Source: Bryobacterales bacterium (GTDB lineage: Bacteria; Acidobacteriota; Terriglobia; Bryobacterales; Bryobacteraceae). Taken from it: a stretch of DNA of 55,991 bases. The translations under genes and the position numbers were made by a program. Location of the stretch: positions 1 to 55,991 of the forward strand of contig PMSX01000155.1 in the NCBI GenBank assembly GCA_003167495.1, in the 5' to 3' direction. The notes under the pieces were generated by a model that had not been told where the DNA came from, made no database searches, and saw only the letters and a program-made list of their open reading frames with translations. Numbering within the stretch: the first letter of the stretch is position 1; every line of letters begins with the position of its first letter. Positions 33,669-42,502 of the stretch are shown here, one piece after another.

Positions 33669-34784
33669 AATCGGTTTTCCCGCAAGCTCCGGGCGCTAGA
33701 TCGGCGTCGGCGGGAGATTCGCCTCTTTGCCCGTGCCATGGAATCGAAGCAGCATCCCATTCTCGCGCAAATTATTCCGATTCGCCGCTGCAATCTCGCT
33801 TGTTCGTATTGCAACGAATATGACGCCGTCTCAAAGCCCGTGCACATTGACGAAATGCTTAGGCGTATCGATCGCCTGGGTGAATTTGGTACTACCATCA
33901 TCACCTTGAGCGGCGGCGAACCCATGCTGCACCCGCAATGCGACGAAATGATCCGCCGCATTCGCGCGGTCGGAGCTATGGCAACGGTGATTACGAACGG
34001 TTATTTGCTCACCCCCGCCCGTATCGGCGCCCTGAACGATGCCGGCCTCGATTATTTGCAAATCAGCATCGACAACGTGCAGCCCGATGACACGTCGAAG
34101 AAAAGCTTAAAAGTGCTCGATCGGAAACTCGAATGGCTGGCCGAATATAGCGAGTTTGCGGTCACCATCAATACTGTGCTGGGCGCCGATGTGCGAAACC
34201 CGGAAGATGCGCTCACCATTGCGCGCCGGGCTCGATCGCTCGGTTTTAATAGTACCGTTGGCATTCTGCACGATGGCACGGGCCAGACTAAGCCCCTGCC
34301 TCCGATTCAGATTCAGACCTACAACCAAATACGCAAGCTGGAAACATCGGTCTTCTCGTTCTCGCATTTTGATCGTTTTCAAACCAAGCTCGTCCAGGGT
34401 TTGCCGAATGAATGGCACTGTCGCGCGGGTAGCCGTTTCCTCTACATCTGTGAGGACGGCTTGGTGCACTACTGCTCGCAGCAGCGCGGCCATCCAGGCA
34501 CGCCGCTCGCCTCCTATACCCGAGACGATTTGGAGCGTGAGTTCAATACAGAGAAGGCGTGCGCGCCGAATTGCAGTATTTCCTGCGTGCATCAGGTAGC
34601 TATGCTGGACGAAGTGCGCGAGCATCCGCGTGAAATGCTAGTGGAGTTGATTGCCCGCCGGCGGGAGACCAACCCATCGTTCCACCTGCCACTTCCATTG
34701 CGCGCCGCCGAATGGGCATTTCTGGAAAATCCCAAAAGAGCTGAGACGTTCCGGCGTGCGGCCGCTGCCGTGCTGCGCAAGTAG
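33663..34784 (+). CDS. Radical SAM protein (HpnH/SPASM-like)
   Basis: 373 residues from ATG 33663; a longer reading from 33408 lacks support. The iron-sulfur motif is Cys43, Cys47, Cys50 in RRCNLACSYC, followed by the GGEPMLHP loop and an alpha/beta barrel. The C-terminus has further cysteines (HCRAG, HYCSQQRG, CAPNCSISC), so an auxiliary cluster as in SPASM proteins is likely. Such enzymes use S-adenosylmethionine for radical chemistry on peptides or lipids; substrate here is unknown. No precursor peptide gene was found beside it. Isolated from the following padR by 49 bp. Confidence 0.9.
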   Translation: MRNRFSRKLRALDRRRREIRLFARAMESKQHPILAQIIPIRRCNLACSYCNEYDAVSKPVHIDEMLRRIDRLGEFGTTIITLSGGEPMLHPQCDEMIRRIRAVGAMATVITNGYLLTPARIGALNDAGLDYLQISIDNVQPDDTSKKSLKVLDRKLEWLAEYSEFAVTINTVLGADVRNPEDALTIARRARSLGFNSTVGILHDGTGQTKPLPPIQIQTYNQIRKLETSVFSFSHFDRFQTKLVQGLPNEWHCRAGSRFLYICEDGLVHYCSQQRGHPGTPLASYTRDDLEREFNTEKACAPNCSISCVHQVAMLDEVREHPREMLVELIARRRETNPSFHLPLPLRAAEWAFLENPKRAETFRRAAAAVLRK

Positions 34785-34796
34785 GGCGATCTCCTG

Positions 34797-34836
34797 TTGA
34801 CATCCGACCCGAATCGAGGCATACTTATGTCGGATG
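34797..34836 (+). promoter_or_regulatory. Promoter and operator of padR-2
   Basis: TTGACA (34797-34802), 17-bp spacer, CATACT (34820-34825), then ATG at 34834, eight bases on. The 8-bp inverted repeat CATCCGAC (34801-34808) / GTCGGATG (34829-34836) overlaps the -35 and the start codon. Confidence 0.8.
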
Positions 34837-35193
34837 CCTTCCCAAAGAAACGAAAACGAAAGAGCCGCCTTGCTTCAAGGAACTCTGGATCTGCTGATTC
34901 TAAGAACACTTGTTCTGGGACCGCGCCACGGGCAGGGCATCGCTCGCTCCATCCAGCAGCAATCCGAAGATGTCTTTCTGGTCGATCATGGCTCACTGTA
35001 TCTGTCGCTGCAAAGGCTTGAAACGAAAAGCTATGTTCGAGGTGAGTGGGGTGTGTCGGAGAACAACCGGCGAGCCCGCTTCTATACGCTGACGGCCAAG
35101 GGTCGCGCGCAGCTTACCAAGAAGAGCGACGAATGGCGGCGGATCGCCAAAGCGATTTCACGCATTCTTGCGCCAGATGAGGCGGAGGCTTGA
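34834..35193 (+). CDS. PadR-family transcriptional regulator, padR-2
   Basis: 119 residues, winged-helix core (about 12-95; GTLDLLILRTL, HGSLYLSLQRLETK, RARFYTLTAKGRAQL) and a C-terminal helix. Related to padR-1 in the RARxYxLTxxGR wing. The promoter/operator analysed above suggests leaderless, self-repressing expression. The ADOP gene begins 4 bp after its stop. Confidence 0.92.
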   Translation: MPSQRNENERAALLQGTLDLLILRTLVLGPRHGQGIARSIQQQSEDVFLVDHGSLYLSLQRLETKSYVRGEWGVSENNRRARFYTLTAKGRAQLTKKSDEWRRIAKAISRILAPDEAEA

Positions 35194-35196
35194 AGC

Positions 35197-37770
35197 ATGT
35201 TCTGGCGCAAGAAACGTTCACTCAGTGACCTGGACGACGAGATCAAATCACACCTGGCGTTGGAAGCAGACCAACTACGCGACTCAGCGAGACCACACTT
35301 CGATAGCGAAGGCGCAGCACGCCGGGCTTTTGGCAACACAACATCCCTTAAAGAGGCTTTTTATGAAAATGGTCGTTGGCTGCTTTGTGACCGCCTTTCC
35401 AGAGATGTGCGGCACGCGCTGCGCCTATGCTGGCGTCGCCCCGCATTCAGCGCTGTCGTCGTTTCAACCTTCGCCGTGGGCATAGGAGCGACATTAGCCA
35501 TTTTCAGTGTTGTGAACGCAGTGCTGCTACGGCCCCTTCCGTACAGGGATCCGAACCGCCTGGCCATGCTTTGGTCAGAGGATTCTGCGCACGGTCTTCA
35601 CGAAGGCCATGTTTCACTGTTGAACTTCGCTGATTGGAAAAACAGCAGTCGCACGTTCGAAGACATGACCATTTTTATTGGTCAGACCTTTCTTTTGAGT
35701 AGTCAGGACGGCACCCGGGAACGAATGCGGTCCGCGCGCGTCTCCGTGAACTTTTTTCCGCTGCTCGGCGTCGAGCCCTTGCGGGGACGTGTTTTTTCCC
35801 TTGATGAACAAAGGCGCGGAGACGCGGTCATAGTGATCAGTCACCGAATGTGGCAGCAGCGGTTCGGCGGATCTGCGAACGTGCTTGGATCAGATCTGAT
35901 CATGGACAGTCGCAAGTCCCGCATTATCGGAGTTATGCCAGCCACGTTCCAGTATCCGTTCCCAGATACTCAGGTCTGGGAGCCGCTGACCTCCCATCCC
36001 TATTGGGCGCGGAATCGCACTAGCCCTCGGTCGGACTCCATCTGGTATGCCCTCGGGCGGCTTCGAAAGGACGTTTCCTGGGCCGCGGCGCAGTCGGAGA
36101 TGACTGTGATCGCTGCTCGTTTGGCAAAAGAGCATCCCGGGAACAGGAATCAACCCGAGATACACGTAGTCCCGCTCGACGCACAAACCTCCGGCCGATT
36201 GCGCCTTCCGCTCACCTTGCTTTTCAGTTCCGTTGTCCTGATGCTCCTCATTGCGTGTCTCAACGTCGCCAATCTGTTGCTCGCTCGTGGATCTGCCAGG
36301 GAGCGCGAGTTCTCTGTCCGCCGCACATTAGGAGCCAGCCGTTTGAGAATTGCTGAACAACTTCTAGCTGAGAGCCTGGTACTCTCAGTCGCGGGAGGAG
36401 TGCTCGGCTTGGCGATTGCGTTCGCCACGTTGCGAGCCGTTATTGCATTTGGCCCTCGTCAAATTCCGCGACTGACAGAGGCCCACATCGACGGCCCCGC
36501 GCTGCTGTTCACTCTCGCTCTGTCCCTCTTCGCCGCGCTCTTTTCCGGTCTTTGGCCAGCCGTGCGGAGCGGCGGGGTACTCGCCCGTAGCAGGCAATGG
36601 ACCACCGTCTCAAATCGTGATGTACGGAATATCATCGTGGTCGGTGAGTTTGCCATCGCCATGGTCCTGTTGACCGGCGCCGGCCTGATGCTCCGCAGTT
36701 TTGTACGGTTACAAAATGTCGACCCGGGTTTTCGGCCGGAGAAACTCCTCATCATGCGGATCGATCTTCATGTAGGACGAACGAGCGCTCAGCAAATCGC
36801 CTATTTCCGCGAGGCGATCGACCGTGTCAGTGCGCTTCCAGGTGTTCGCTCAGCTTCGGCAATTTCCGGCTTCCTCCTATCCGATCCGGAAGACGCCATC
36901 ACCATCGAAGGTCGGCCACCCCAACAACCCGGCCCGAGCGATGATCTCATAGCCGGCCCGTTCTTCCAAACTGCGGGGATTCCACTGAAACGGGGCCGCT
37001 ACTTTACCGATGAGGACCGCGCCGGCTCCGAGCCGGTGGCCATCATCAACGAAAGGATGGCGCAAACCTATTGGCCAAACGAAGATCCGACCGGCAAGCG
37101 GTTCCGATTTCCCAGCCACCGATCAAGTCCTTGGACGACTGTCGTTGGCGTGACCGGCGACATGCGCCGCCAAGGCCTCGAACAAGAGGCAATCCCACAA
37201 GTCTTTCGTCCAGACGCGCAGGAATCCGAGGACATGTTGGAGGTGATCGTCCGAACAATGGGAGATCCTGAGCCGTTGGCTCTCCAGGTGCGTCGCGCCA
37301 TTCAGTCAATCGATAAGAGTGTGGCAAAGTTCGATGTGACAAATGTGGAGCAACAGCTGGCCCGGCAGACGGAGGAGCGGCGCTTCCAAACTTCGTTGAT
37401 CTCCTTGTTCTCAGTCATTGCACTACTGCTTTCGGCGATTGGCATCTATGGTTTGATGCACTATGTGGTCGTGCAGCGCACCCATGAAATCGGTGTGCGC
37501 GTGGCGCTCGGAGCTCGCTACGGCAGTGTCCTCTCGCTCATCGTGCGCCAAGGGGTCGTGTTGGCCGTTGTAGGAATTACAGTTGGAATCGTGGTTGCCT
37601 CCGGATTCTCCCAACTGTTTTCCAGGTTGCTTTACGGAGTGACGCCCACGGACCCACTCACTTTCGCAACCGCCCCGGTGATCCTACTTTGTGCGGCTGC
37701 GCTGGCTTGCTGGCTGCCGGCCCGTCGCGCCGCCAGAATCGACCCGGTTCTTGCGTTACGCCAAGACTAG
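35197..37770 (+). CDS. ADOP-family MacB-like permease 3
   Basis: 857 residues with the same order as the permease at 24242: charged N-terminus, first helix (about 75-95, VVVSTFAVGIGATLAIFSVV), MacB core, FtsX helices with REREFSVRRTLGASRLR, second core, and C-terminal FtsX module (about 725-850) ending RRAARIDPVLALRQD. It is only moderately similar to the first two permeases and shows no shared identical tract. No ATPase gene is nearby. Directly follows padR-2 by 3 bp. Confidence 0.92.
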   Translation: MFWRKKRSLSDLDDEIKSHLALEADQLRDSARPHFDSEGAARRAFGNTTSLKEAFYENGRWLLCDRLSRDVRHALRLCWRRPAFSAVVVSTFAVGIGATLAIFSVVNAVLLRPLPYRDPNRLAMLWSEDSAHGLHEGHVSLLNFADWKNSSRTFEDMTIFIGQTFLLSSQDGTRERMRSARVSVNFFPLLGVEPLRGRVFSLDEQRRGDAVIVISHRMWQQRFGGSANVLGSDLIMDSRKSRIIGVMPATFQYPFPDTQVWEPLTSHPYWARNRTSPRSDSIWYALGRLRKDVSWAAAQSEMTVIAARLAKEHPGNRNQPEIHVVPLDAQTSGRLRLPLTLLFSSVVLMLLIACLNVANLLLARGSAREREFSVRRTLGASRLRIAEQLLAESLVLSVAGGVLGLAIAFATLRAVIAFGPRQIPRLTEAHIDGPALLFTLALSLFAALFSGLWPAVRSGGVLARSRQWTTVSNRDVRNIIVVGEFAIAMVLLTGAGLMLRSFVRLQNVDPGFRPEKLLIMRIDLHVGRTSAQQIAYFREAIDRVSALPGVRSASAISGFLLSDPEDAITIEGRPPQQPGPSDDLIAGPFFQTAGIPLKRGRYFTDEDRAGSEPVAIINERMAQTYWPNEDPTGKRFRFPSHRSSPWTTVVGVTGDMRRQGLEQEAIPQVFRPDAQESEDMLEVIVRTMGDPEPLALQVRRAIQSIDKSVAKFDVTNVEQQLARQTEERRFQTSLISLFSVIALLLSAIGIYGLMHYVVVQRTHEIGVRVALGARYGSVLSLIVRQGVVLAVVGITVGIVVASGFSQLFSRLLYGVTPTDPLTFATAPVILLCAAALACWLPARRAARIDPVLALRQD

Positions 37771-37790
37771 GCTGAGCGCGAAATCGCCCC

Positions 37791-37828
37791 TTGACATGAA
37801 TTTAGAATCCGCTTAATATGGCGTTATG
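37791..37828 (+). promoter_or_regulatory. Promoter of padR-3
   Basis: Perfect TTGACA (37791-37796), 17-bp spacer, TAATAT (37814-37819); ATG at 37826, only six bases later. No Shine-Dalgarno, so a leaderless mRNA is likely. Confidence 0.8.
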
Positions 37829-38179
37829 CGACAGGTCGTGTCGAAACAGGACGCCTCAACCCCCAAGCCGCTCACCGAGCCGGTTTTTTTGATTCTCACT
37901 AGCTTGGCGGAACAACCTCGCCATGGGTACGCCCTCCTGCAGGACATCCAACACATGAGTCATGGGCGGGTCGTGCTGAGCACTGGCACGCTTTACGGAG
38001 CCCTTCGCCGACTCTTGGAAGACGGCTGGATCGAACGATTCGACCAAGAGGATACTTCAAGAGAGAAACAAGCTTACACACTGACGTCCGCCGGCCGTCA
38101 ACAATTGCGCACGGAACTGGAACGGATGAGGCAGCTCACCAAGGTGGCCGCAGCACGGCTCAGAATGAACGAGGCATGA
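37826..38179 (+). CDS. PadR-family transcriptional regulator, padR-3
   Basis: 117 residues, with the PadR winged helix (PVFLILTSLA, GTLYGALRRLLEDGWIERF, KQAYTLTSAGRQQL) and a C-terminal helix. It starts one base after the permease operon and has its own strong promoter, so it is a separate transcription unit followed at once by the small gene at 38181, one base after its stop. Confidence 0.9.
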   Translation: MRQVVSKQDASTPKPLTEPVFLILTSLAEQPRHGYALLQDIQHMSHGRVVLSTGTLYGALRRLLEDGWIERFDQEDTSREKQAYTLTSAGRQQLRTELERMRQLTKVAAARLRMNEA

Positions 38180-38180
38180 C

Positions 38181-38468
38181 ATGAACATGAAGCGCGCCTA
38201 CGAAACTCTACTTCAGTTGTATCCGGCGGATTACAAAGCACGATTCTCCGGCGAGATGTTGCACACGCTCGAAACAGCGCCTAAAAAGCGCGCTCCTGCT
38301 GAGTTGACGGGTTTACTCATCGGCGCCTTAAAAGAATGGATTGCAAAGCTAACTACTGATAGATCTGTGCGCGGCCGCTATTTGCCCGATGTGCGCATGA
38401 TGCGCCCTCCCGGTGTCCCGCAGAGCGTTTGGTTTGCCGCACCGCCGCCAAGGCAGCCAATGGATTAG
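38181..38468 (+). CDS. PadR-associated small protein
   Basis: 95 residues; short protein encoded directly after padR-3, with YETLLQLYPADYKARFSGEM and a hydrophobic ELTGLLIGALKEWIAKL segment before a Pro/Arg-rich tail (RMMRPPGVP). The N-terminal pattern recurs in small proteins beside acidobacterial padR genes. It may be the regulator's ligand sensor or antagonist, but that is a guess. Tight spacing supports co-translation. Confidence 0.75.
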   Translation: MNMKRAYETLLQLYPADYKARFSGEMLHTLETAPKKRAPAELTGLLIGALKEWIAKLTTDRSVRGRYLPDVRMMRPPGVPQSVWFAAPPPRQPMD

Positions 38469-38471
38469 CCA

Positions 38472-39113
38472 ATGTTCGTAGGACATTTCGCCGTAGGTTT
38501 CGCAGCGAAGCGTGTGGAACCAAGAGTCTCTCTTGGAACGCTGGTGCTCGCGGCCATGTTCGTAGACCTTCTCTGGTGCGCCTTCATGATTACCGGAGTC
38601 GAGCATGTTCAATTCAAACCTGGCAAGGGCGCGGCGAACTACTTTGTTGCTTCGAACGTTGAATGGAGCCACAGCTTGGCTATGGACGGACTGTGGGCGG
38701 CCCTGTTTGCGGGCGGTTACTTCCTCTGCCGGCGTTACACGCGCGGAGCGTGGATACTCATCTTGGCCGTTCTCAGTCATTGGTTGCTGGATGTGATAAG
38801 TCACAGACCCGATATGCCGCTTGCACCGGGCATGCACACATACCTAGGATTAAATCTTTGGGCCTCCGTCCCCAGTGCCATCATTCTCGAGGGGGGTTTC
38901 TGGATGCTTGCGGTGATCGTTTATGCTCTCACCTCCCATCCCAGGACCCGGGCGAGCGTCTACGTTTACTGGAGCGGTATCGCGGTTCTCACGTTGATTT
39001 GGCTCAGCAATCTAACGGGGCCGCCGCCTCCCGATCCACGCACCGCTCCCGTGATCAGCCTGGCTATCTTCTCCTTATTCGTGGCGTGGGCTTACTGGAT
39101 GAACTTCGAATGA
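38472..39113 (+). CDS. YdjM-like inner-membrane metal-dependent hydrolase family protein
   Basis: 213 residues, six hydrophobic segments. MFVGHFAVGFAAKR at the start, VEWSHSLAMD and SHWLLDVISHRPD provide the His/Asp residues expected of the LexA-regulated YdjM/DUF457 family of membrane hydrolases. Starts three bases after the small gene's stop, so it belongs to the padR-3 unit. Substrate unknown. Confidence 0.8.
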   Translation: MFVGHFAVGFAAKRVEPRVSLGTLVLAAMFVDLLWCAFMITGVEHVQFKPGKGAANYFVASNVEWSHSLAMDGLWAALFAGGYFLCRRYTRGAWILILAVLSHWLLDVISHRPDMPLAPGMHTYLGLNLWASVPSAIILEGGFWMLAVIVYALTSHPRTRASVYVYWSGIAVLTLIWLSNLTGPPPPDPRTAPVISLAIFSLFVAWAYWMNFE

Positions 39114-39146
39114 CCCCGCCTCCGTCTGCTAGCGTTGAATTTTCGG

Positions 39147-40784
39147 ATGATTTCTTTTTCCAACATTCAAAAGCAGTACGGGAAGCAGTTGATTTTTGTC
39201 GATGCCTCCTTCCAACTCAACCCCGGCGAGAAAGTCGGGCTTGTCGGTCCGAACGGAGCAGGGAAGACCACGCTGTTTCGTATGGCCATCGGCGAAGAAC
39301 TTCCCGATGACGGCGATGTATCCGTTCCCAAAAAGCTCACCATCGGCTATTTCCGCCAGGATGTCGAAGAAATGGCGGGCCGCTCGGTGCTCGATGAAGC
39401 CATCGCGGGCAGTGGCCGCATTGGCGATCTGCACCACGAACTCGAAAGCCTCCAAAGGTCGATGGAAGACCCAGACCAAGCCGACAAACTGGACAAAGTG
39501 CTCGAACGTTTCGGCGAAGTGCAGGAAGAATATGAACATCTGGGTGGCTACACGCTGGAAGCGCAGGCGCGAGAAGTGTTGCATGGCCTCGGCTTCAAAC
39601 ACGACCAGATTGACGGCGATGTCGGCGCACTGTCGGGTGGCTGGAAAATGCGTGTGGCGCTGGCCCGCGTGCTACTTGGACGGCCCGATGTGTTGCTGAT
39701 GGACGAACCGACGAACCATTTGGATCTCGAATCCATCATCTGGCTGGAGCAGTTCCTGAAAGCGTTCGAAGGCACTTTGCTGATGACTTCACACGACCGC
39801 GAATTCATGAACCGTCTGGTGACAAAGATCGCCGAAATCGATGGCGGCGAGATCATCGTGTACTCCGGCAATTACGATTTCTATGAACGCGAACGCGCTA
39901 TTCGCGAGGCCAATCAGGTAGCGGCGTTTGCGCGCCAGCAATCGATGCTGGCCAAAGAACAGCGTTTCATTGAGCGTTTTAAAACCCACGCGGCCAAAGC
40001 GGCGCAGGTGCAGAGCCGCATCAAGGCTCTCGACAAGATTGAGAAGATCGAACTGCCGAAAAAGCGGCAAGTGGTGAAGTTCGATTTCCGCGAGCCGCCG
40101 CGCTCGGGCGATCAGGTGGCGGTGGTAGAAAACATCAGCAAGAGCTATGGCCCGCGTGTGATTTACGATGGCTTCAGCATGCACATCCGGCGGGGCGAAC
40201 GCTGGGCGGTGATGGGCCGCAACGGCGCCGGTAAAAGCACCTTGCTGAAGATGATTTCCGGGGCCACTGAGCCGGATTCGGGCAACGTGCGTTTAGGCGC
40301 CAGCCTCAACATGGGGTATTTTTCGCAGCAGTCCCTTGATGTGCTCGATCCCGATCTGACTGTCATTGAACAATTGCAATACGATTTTCCGAAAGACGGC
40401 ATCGGTTCGCTGCGCACGCTGGCGGGGGCGTTCCAGTTTTCGGGCGACGACGTAGATAAGAAGATACGTTCGCTCTCGGGCGGCGAAAAATCGCGCTTGG
40501 TGATTGCGCGCATGCTCTTCAATCCACCTAATTTTCTGGTTTTAGATGAGCCCACAAACCACTTGGATCTAGCCACTAAAGAGATGCTCGTAGAGGCGCT
40601 GAAACAATTTGAAGGCACTATGATTTTCGTTTCACACGACCGCATGTTCCTGCGTGGCCTGAGTTCACGCGTGCTGGAACTGGGCGGTGAGAGCGGCACG
40701 GAACGCGAGCCGCGCGTTTATCCGGGATCGTACGTCGAATACGTTCAGGCGCTGGGGCATGAAGCGCCGGGTATTTATGCGTAG
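39147..40784 (+). CDS. ABC-F family ATPase
   Basis: 545 residues from ATG 39147 (a TTG at 39135 is also possible). Two complete ATPase domains: Walker A GPNGAGKTT and GRNGAGKST, signatures LSGGWKMR and LSGGEKSR, Walker B LLMDEPTNHLD and LVLDEPTNHLD, separated by a charged linker (about 245-315). No membrane domain. ABC-F proteins bind the ribosomal E site and relieve stalling or give antibiotic protection; which subgroup cannot be stated with confidence. It lies after the YdjM-like gene and convergent to larB. Confidence 0.92.
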   Translation: MISFSNIQKQYGKQLIFVDASFQLNPGEKVGLVGPNGAGKTTLFRMAIGEELPDDGDVSVPKKLTIGYFRQDVEEMAGRSVLDEAIAGSGRIGDLHHELESLQRSMEDPDQADKLDKVLERFGEVQEEYEHLGGYTLEAQAREVLHGLGFKHDQIDGDVGALSGGWKMRVALARVLLGRPDVLLMDEPTNHLDLESIIWLEQFLKAFEGTLLMTSHDREFMNRLVTKIAEIDGGEIIVYSGNYDFYERERAIREANQVAAFARQQSMLAKEQRFIERFKTHAAKAAQVQSRIKALDKIEKIELPKKRQVVKFDFREPPRSGDQVAVVENISKSYGPRVIYDGFSMHIRRGERWAVMGRNGAGKSTLLKMISGATEPDSGNVRLGASLNMGYFSQQSLDVLDPDLTVIEQLQYDFPKDGIGSLRTLAGAFQFSGDDVDKKIRSLSGGEKSRLVIARMLFNPPNFLVLDEPTNHLDLATKEMLVEALKQFEGTMIFVSHDRMFLRGLSSRVLELGGESGTEREPRVYPGSYVEYVQALGHEAPGIYA

Positions 40785-40801
40785 CCGCTAACGGCTCCCC
40801 G

Positions 40802-41548
40802 TCACAACCTGTTAATCAAACTCGCCACATACCCCGCGCCGAAACCGTTATCGATATTCACCACCGTCACATTACTTGCGCAACTATTCAACATTCCCAG
40901 CAACGCCGCCAGCCCATGAAAGCTTGCCCCATAGCCGATGCTCGTCGGCACCGCAATCACCGGGCAGCCAATCAGCCCTCCTACCACGCTCGGTAGCGCG
41001 CCCTCCATACCAGCGCACACAATGGCCACGCGCGCGTCAACCAACTTGTCGCGCTGATTGAGCAACCTGTGAATCCCTGCCACGCCCACGTCGGTAATCA
41101 CATCCACCGTGTTGCCCATCACTTCCGACGTCAGGCGCGCTTCTTCCAGTACGGGTAAATCCGCCGTACCCGCGCAAATCGCCGCGATCTTGCCTTTGCC
41201 GTAAATGGTTCGGTCGCGCCACACGCGCACCACGCCGGCGGCAGGGAAGTATTCCGTCTGCGGTTCAATGGCCGTAACGCGCTCGGCCATCTCCTCGGTG
41301 GCGCGCGTCAGCAGCAAATTGTGCGACTTGGCCAACAGCGCCTTAGCGATGCCGGCCACTTGATCCGTCGTCTTGCCTTGCCCCAGAATCACTTCGGGCA
41401 TGCCGTGGCGGACGGCGCGGTGATGATCCACCTTCGCGAAGCCTAGATCCTCAAAAGGCAGGTGGCGCAGCCTGTCCAGCGCCACCGGAATGCTGGTCTT
41501 GCCGCTTTGCACCTGTTCGAGAAGCTGTTGAATTTGCTGTATATCCAT
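40802..41548 (-). CDS. larB: Nickel-pincer cofactor biosynthesis carboxylase (LarB)
   Basis: 248 residues from ATG 41548, matching PurE-like LarB, which carboxylates nicotinate adenine dinucleotide in making the nickel pincer cofactor of lactate racemase. The N-terminal helical part ([26 protein letters not shown]) and PurE-like core with [31 protein letters not shown] and [13 protein letters not shown] are typical. LarC and LarE are not in the window. Divergent from mqnP, 56 bp away. Confidence 0.88.
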   Translation of the reverse strand: MDIQQIQQLLEQVQSGKTSIPVALDRLRHLPFEDLGFAKVDHHRAVRHGMPEVILGQGKTTDQVAGIAKALLAKSHNLLLTRATEEMAERVTAIEPQTEYFPAAGVVRVWRDRTIYGKGKIAAICAGTADLPVLEEARLTSEVMGNTVDVITDVGVAGIHRLLNQRDKLVDARVAIVCAGMEGALPSVVGGLIGCPVIAVPTSIGYGASFHGLAALLGMLNSCASNVTVVNIDNGFGAGYVASLINRL

Positions 41549-41604
41549 AATTTGAGCCGATGGAAGCCCGGGCGGCATCTCCTAAGATAGTAACGTTAGC
41601 GCTT

Positions 41605-42495
41605 ATGACTCGTTTTTGGACACGCTTGCGGCTGACGCTTGAGATGATCAAGTTTGAGCACTCTGTGTTCGCGCTTCCTTTTGCGCTTACCGGAGCGCTG
41701 TTGGCGTGGCGCGATAACGGCTTCGAAGTAGCCGGTTTGCGCTGGCGATTTTTGTGGATTTTAGTGGCCATGGTGGCCGCGCGCTCGGCGGCGATGGCAT
41801 TTAACCGTATTCTGGACGCTGATATCGATGCACGAAACCGACGCACCGCCAGCCGCCATCTGCCCGCCGGCCTCCTGTCTCCGCGCTTCGCCTGGGGATT
41901 TACCTTCGTGGCATCGCTCCTGTTTCTCTGGGCCGCGCGCGAACTCGGTTTTTTGTGTTTCGTGCTAGCGCCCATTGCGTTGGCCGTGCTGTTTGCCTAT
42001 TCGTTTGCGAAACGCTTTACCATGTTCTCGCACTTGTTGCTCGGTTTCTGTCTGGGCATTGCTCCGGCCGCATCCTGGATTGCCATCCGCGGCTCACTCG
42101 ATTGGCGCATCTGCTGGCTCACCGCTGCCGTGATGTTCTGGACCGCCGGCTTCGACGTGATTTATGCCTGCCAGGATTTTGAATTCGATAGCGCCGAAGG
42201 GCTTTTCAGCATCCCGCGCCGCTTCGGCATTGCGCGCGCGCTGCGCATAGCAAGGCTCCTGCATCTAGCTATGCTTGGCTGTCTGGTGGCGCTCGTGATC
42301 GTTTTTCAGCTAGGAGCGCTCAGCGTAACCGGCATTTTCGCGGTTTTGATTTTGCTGGTTTACGAACATGGCTTGGTCAAGCCGCACGATTTGTCGCGCG
42401 TCAACGCAGCGTTCTTCACTGTCAACGGCTACGTCAGCATTCTGTTCTTTGCGTTTTGGGCGGCCGATATTCTGCTGCATCGAAAGTATTTCTAA
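41605..42495 (+). CDS. mqnP: UbiA-type prenyltransferase of the futalosine menaquinone route (MqnP)
   Basis: 296 residues, seven or more hydrophobic helices. NxxxDxxxD motif 1 is N67, D71 and D75 in NRILDADID; motif 2 is DVIYACQDFEFD. UbiA family enzymes attach an isoprenoid chain to an aromatic acid. Naming as MqnP rests on the gene being seven bases before mqnE on the same strand; by sequence alone it is a 4-hydroxybenzoate-type prenyltransferase. Not UbiA proper in this context. Confidence 0.88.
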   Translation: MTRFWTRLRLTLEMIKFEHSVFALPFALTGALLAWRDNGFEVAGLRWRFLWILVAMVAARSAAMAFNRILDADIDARNRRTASRHLPAGLLSPRFAWGFTFVASLLFLWAARELGFLCFVLAPIALAVLFAYSFAKRFTMFSHLLLGFCLGIAPAASWIAIRGSLDWRICWLTAAVMFWTAGFDVIYACQDFEFDSAEGLFSIPRRFGIARALRIARLLHLAMLGCLVALVIVFQLGALSVTGIFAVLILLVYEHGLVKPHDLSRVNAAFFTVNGYVSILFFAFWAADILLHRKYF

Positions 42496-42502
42496 AATTC
42501 TC

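Noticed and set aside
37791..37845. Inverted-repeat operator for padR-3
   Set aside because: Only scattered short matches were found, unlike the clear repeats for padR-1 and padR-2.
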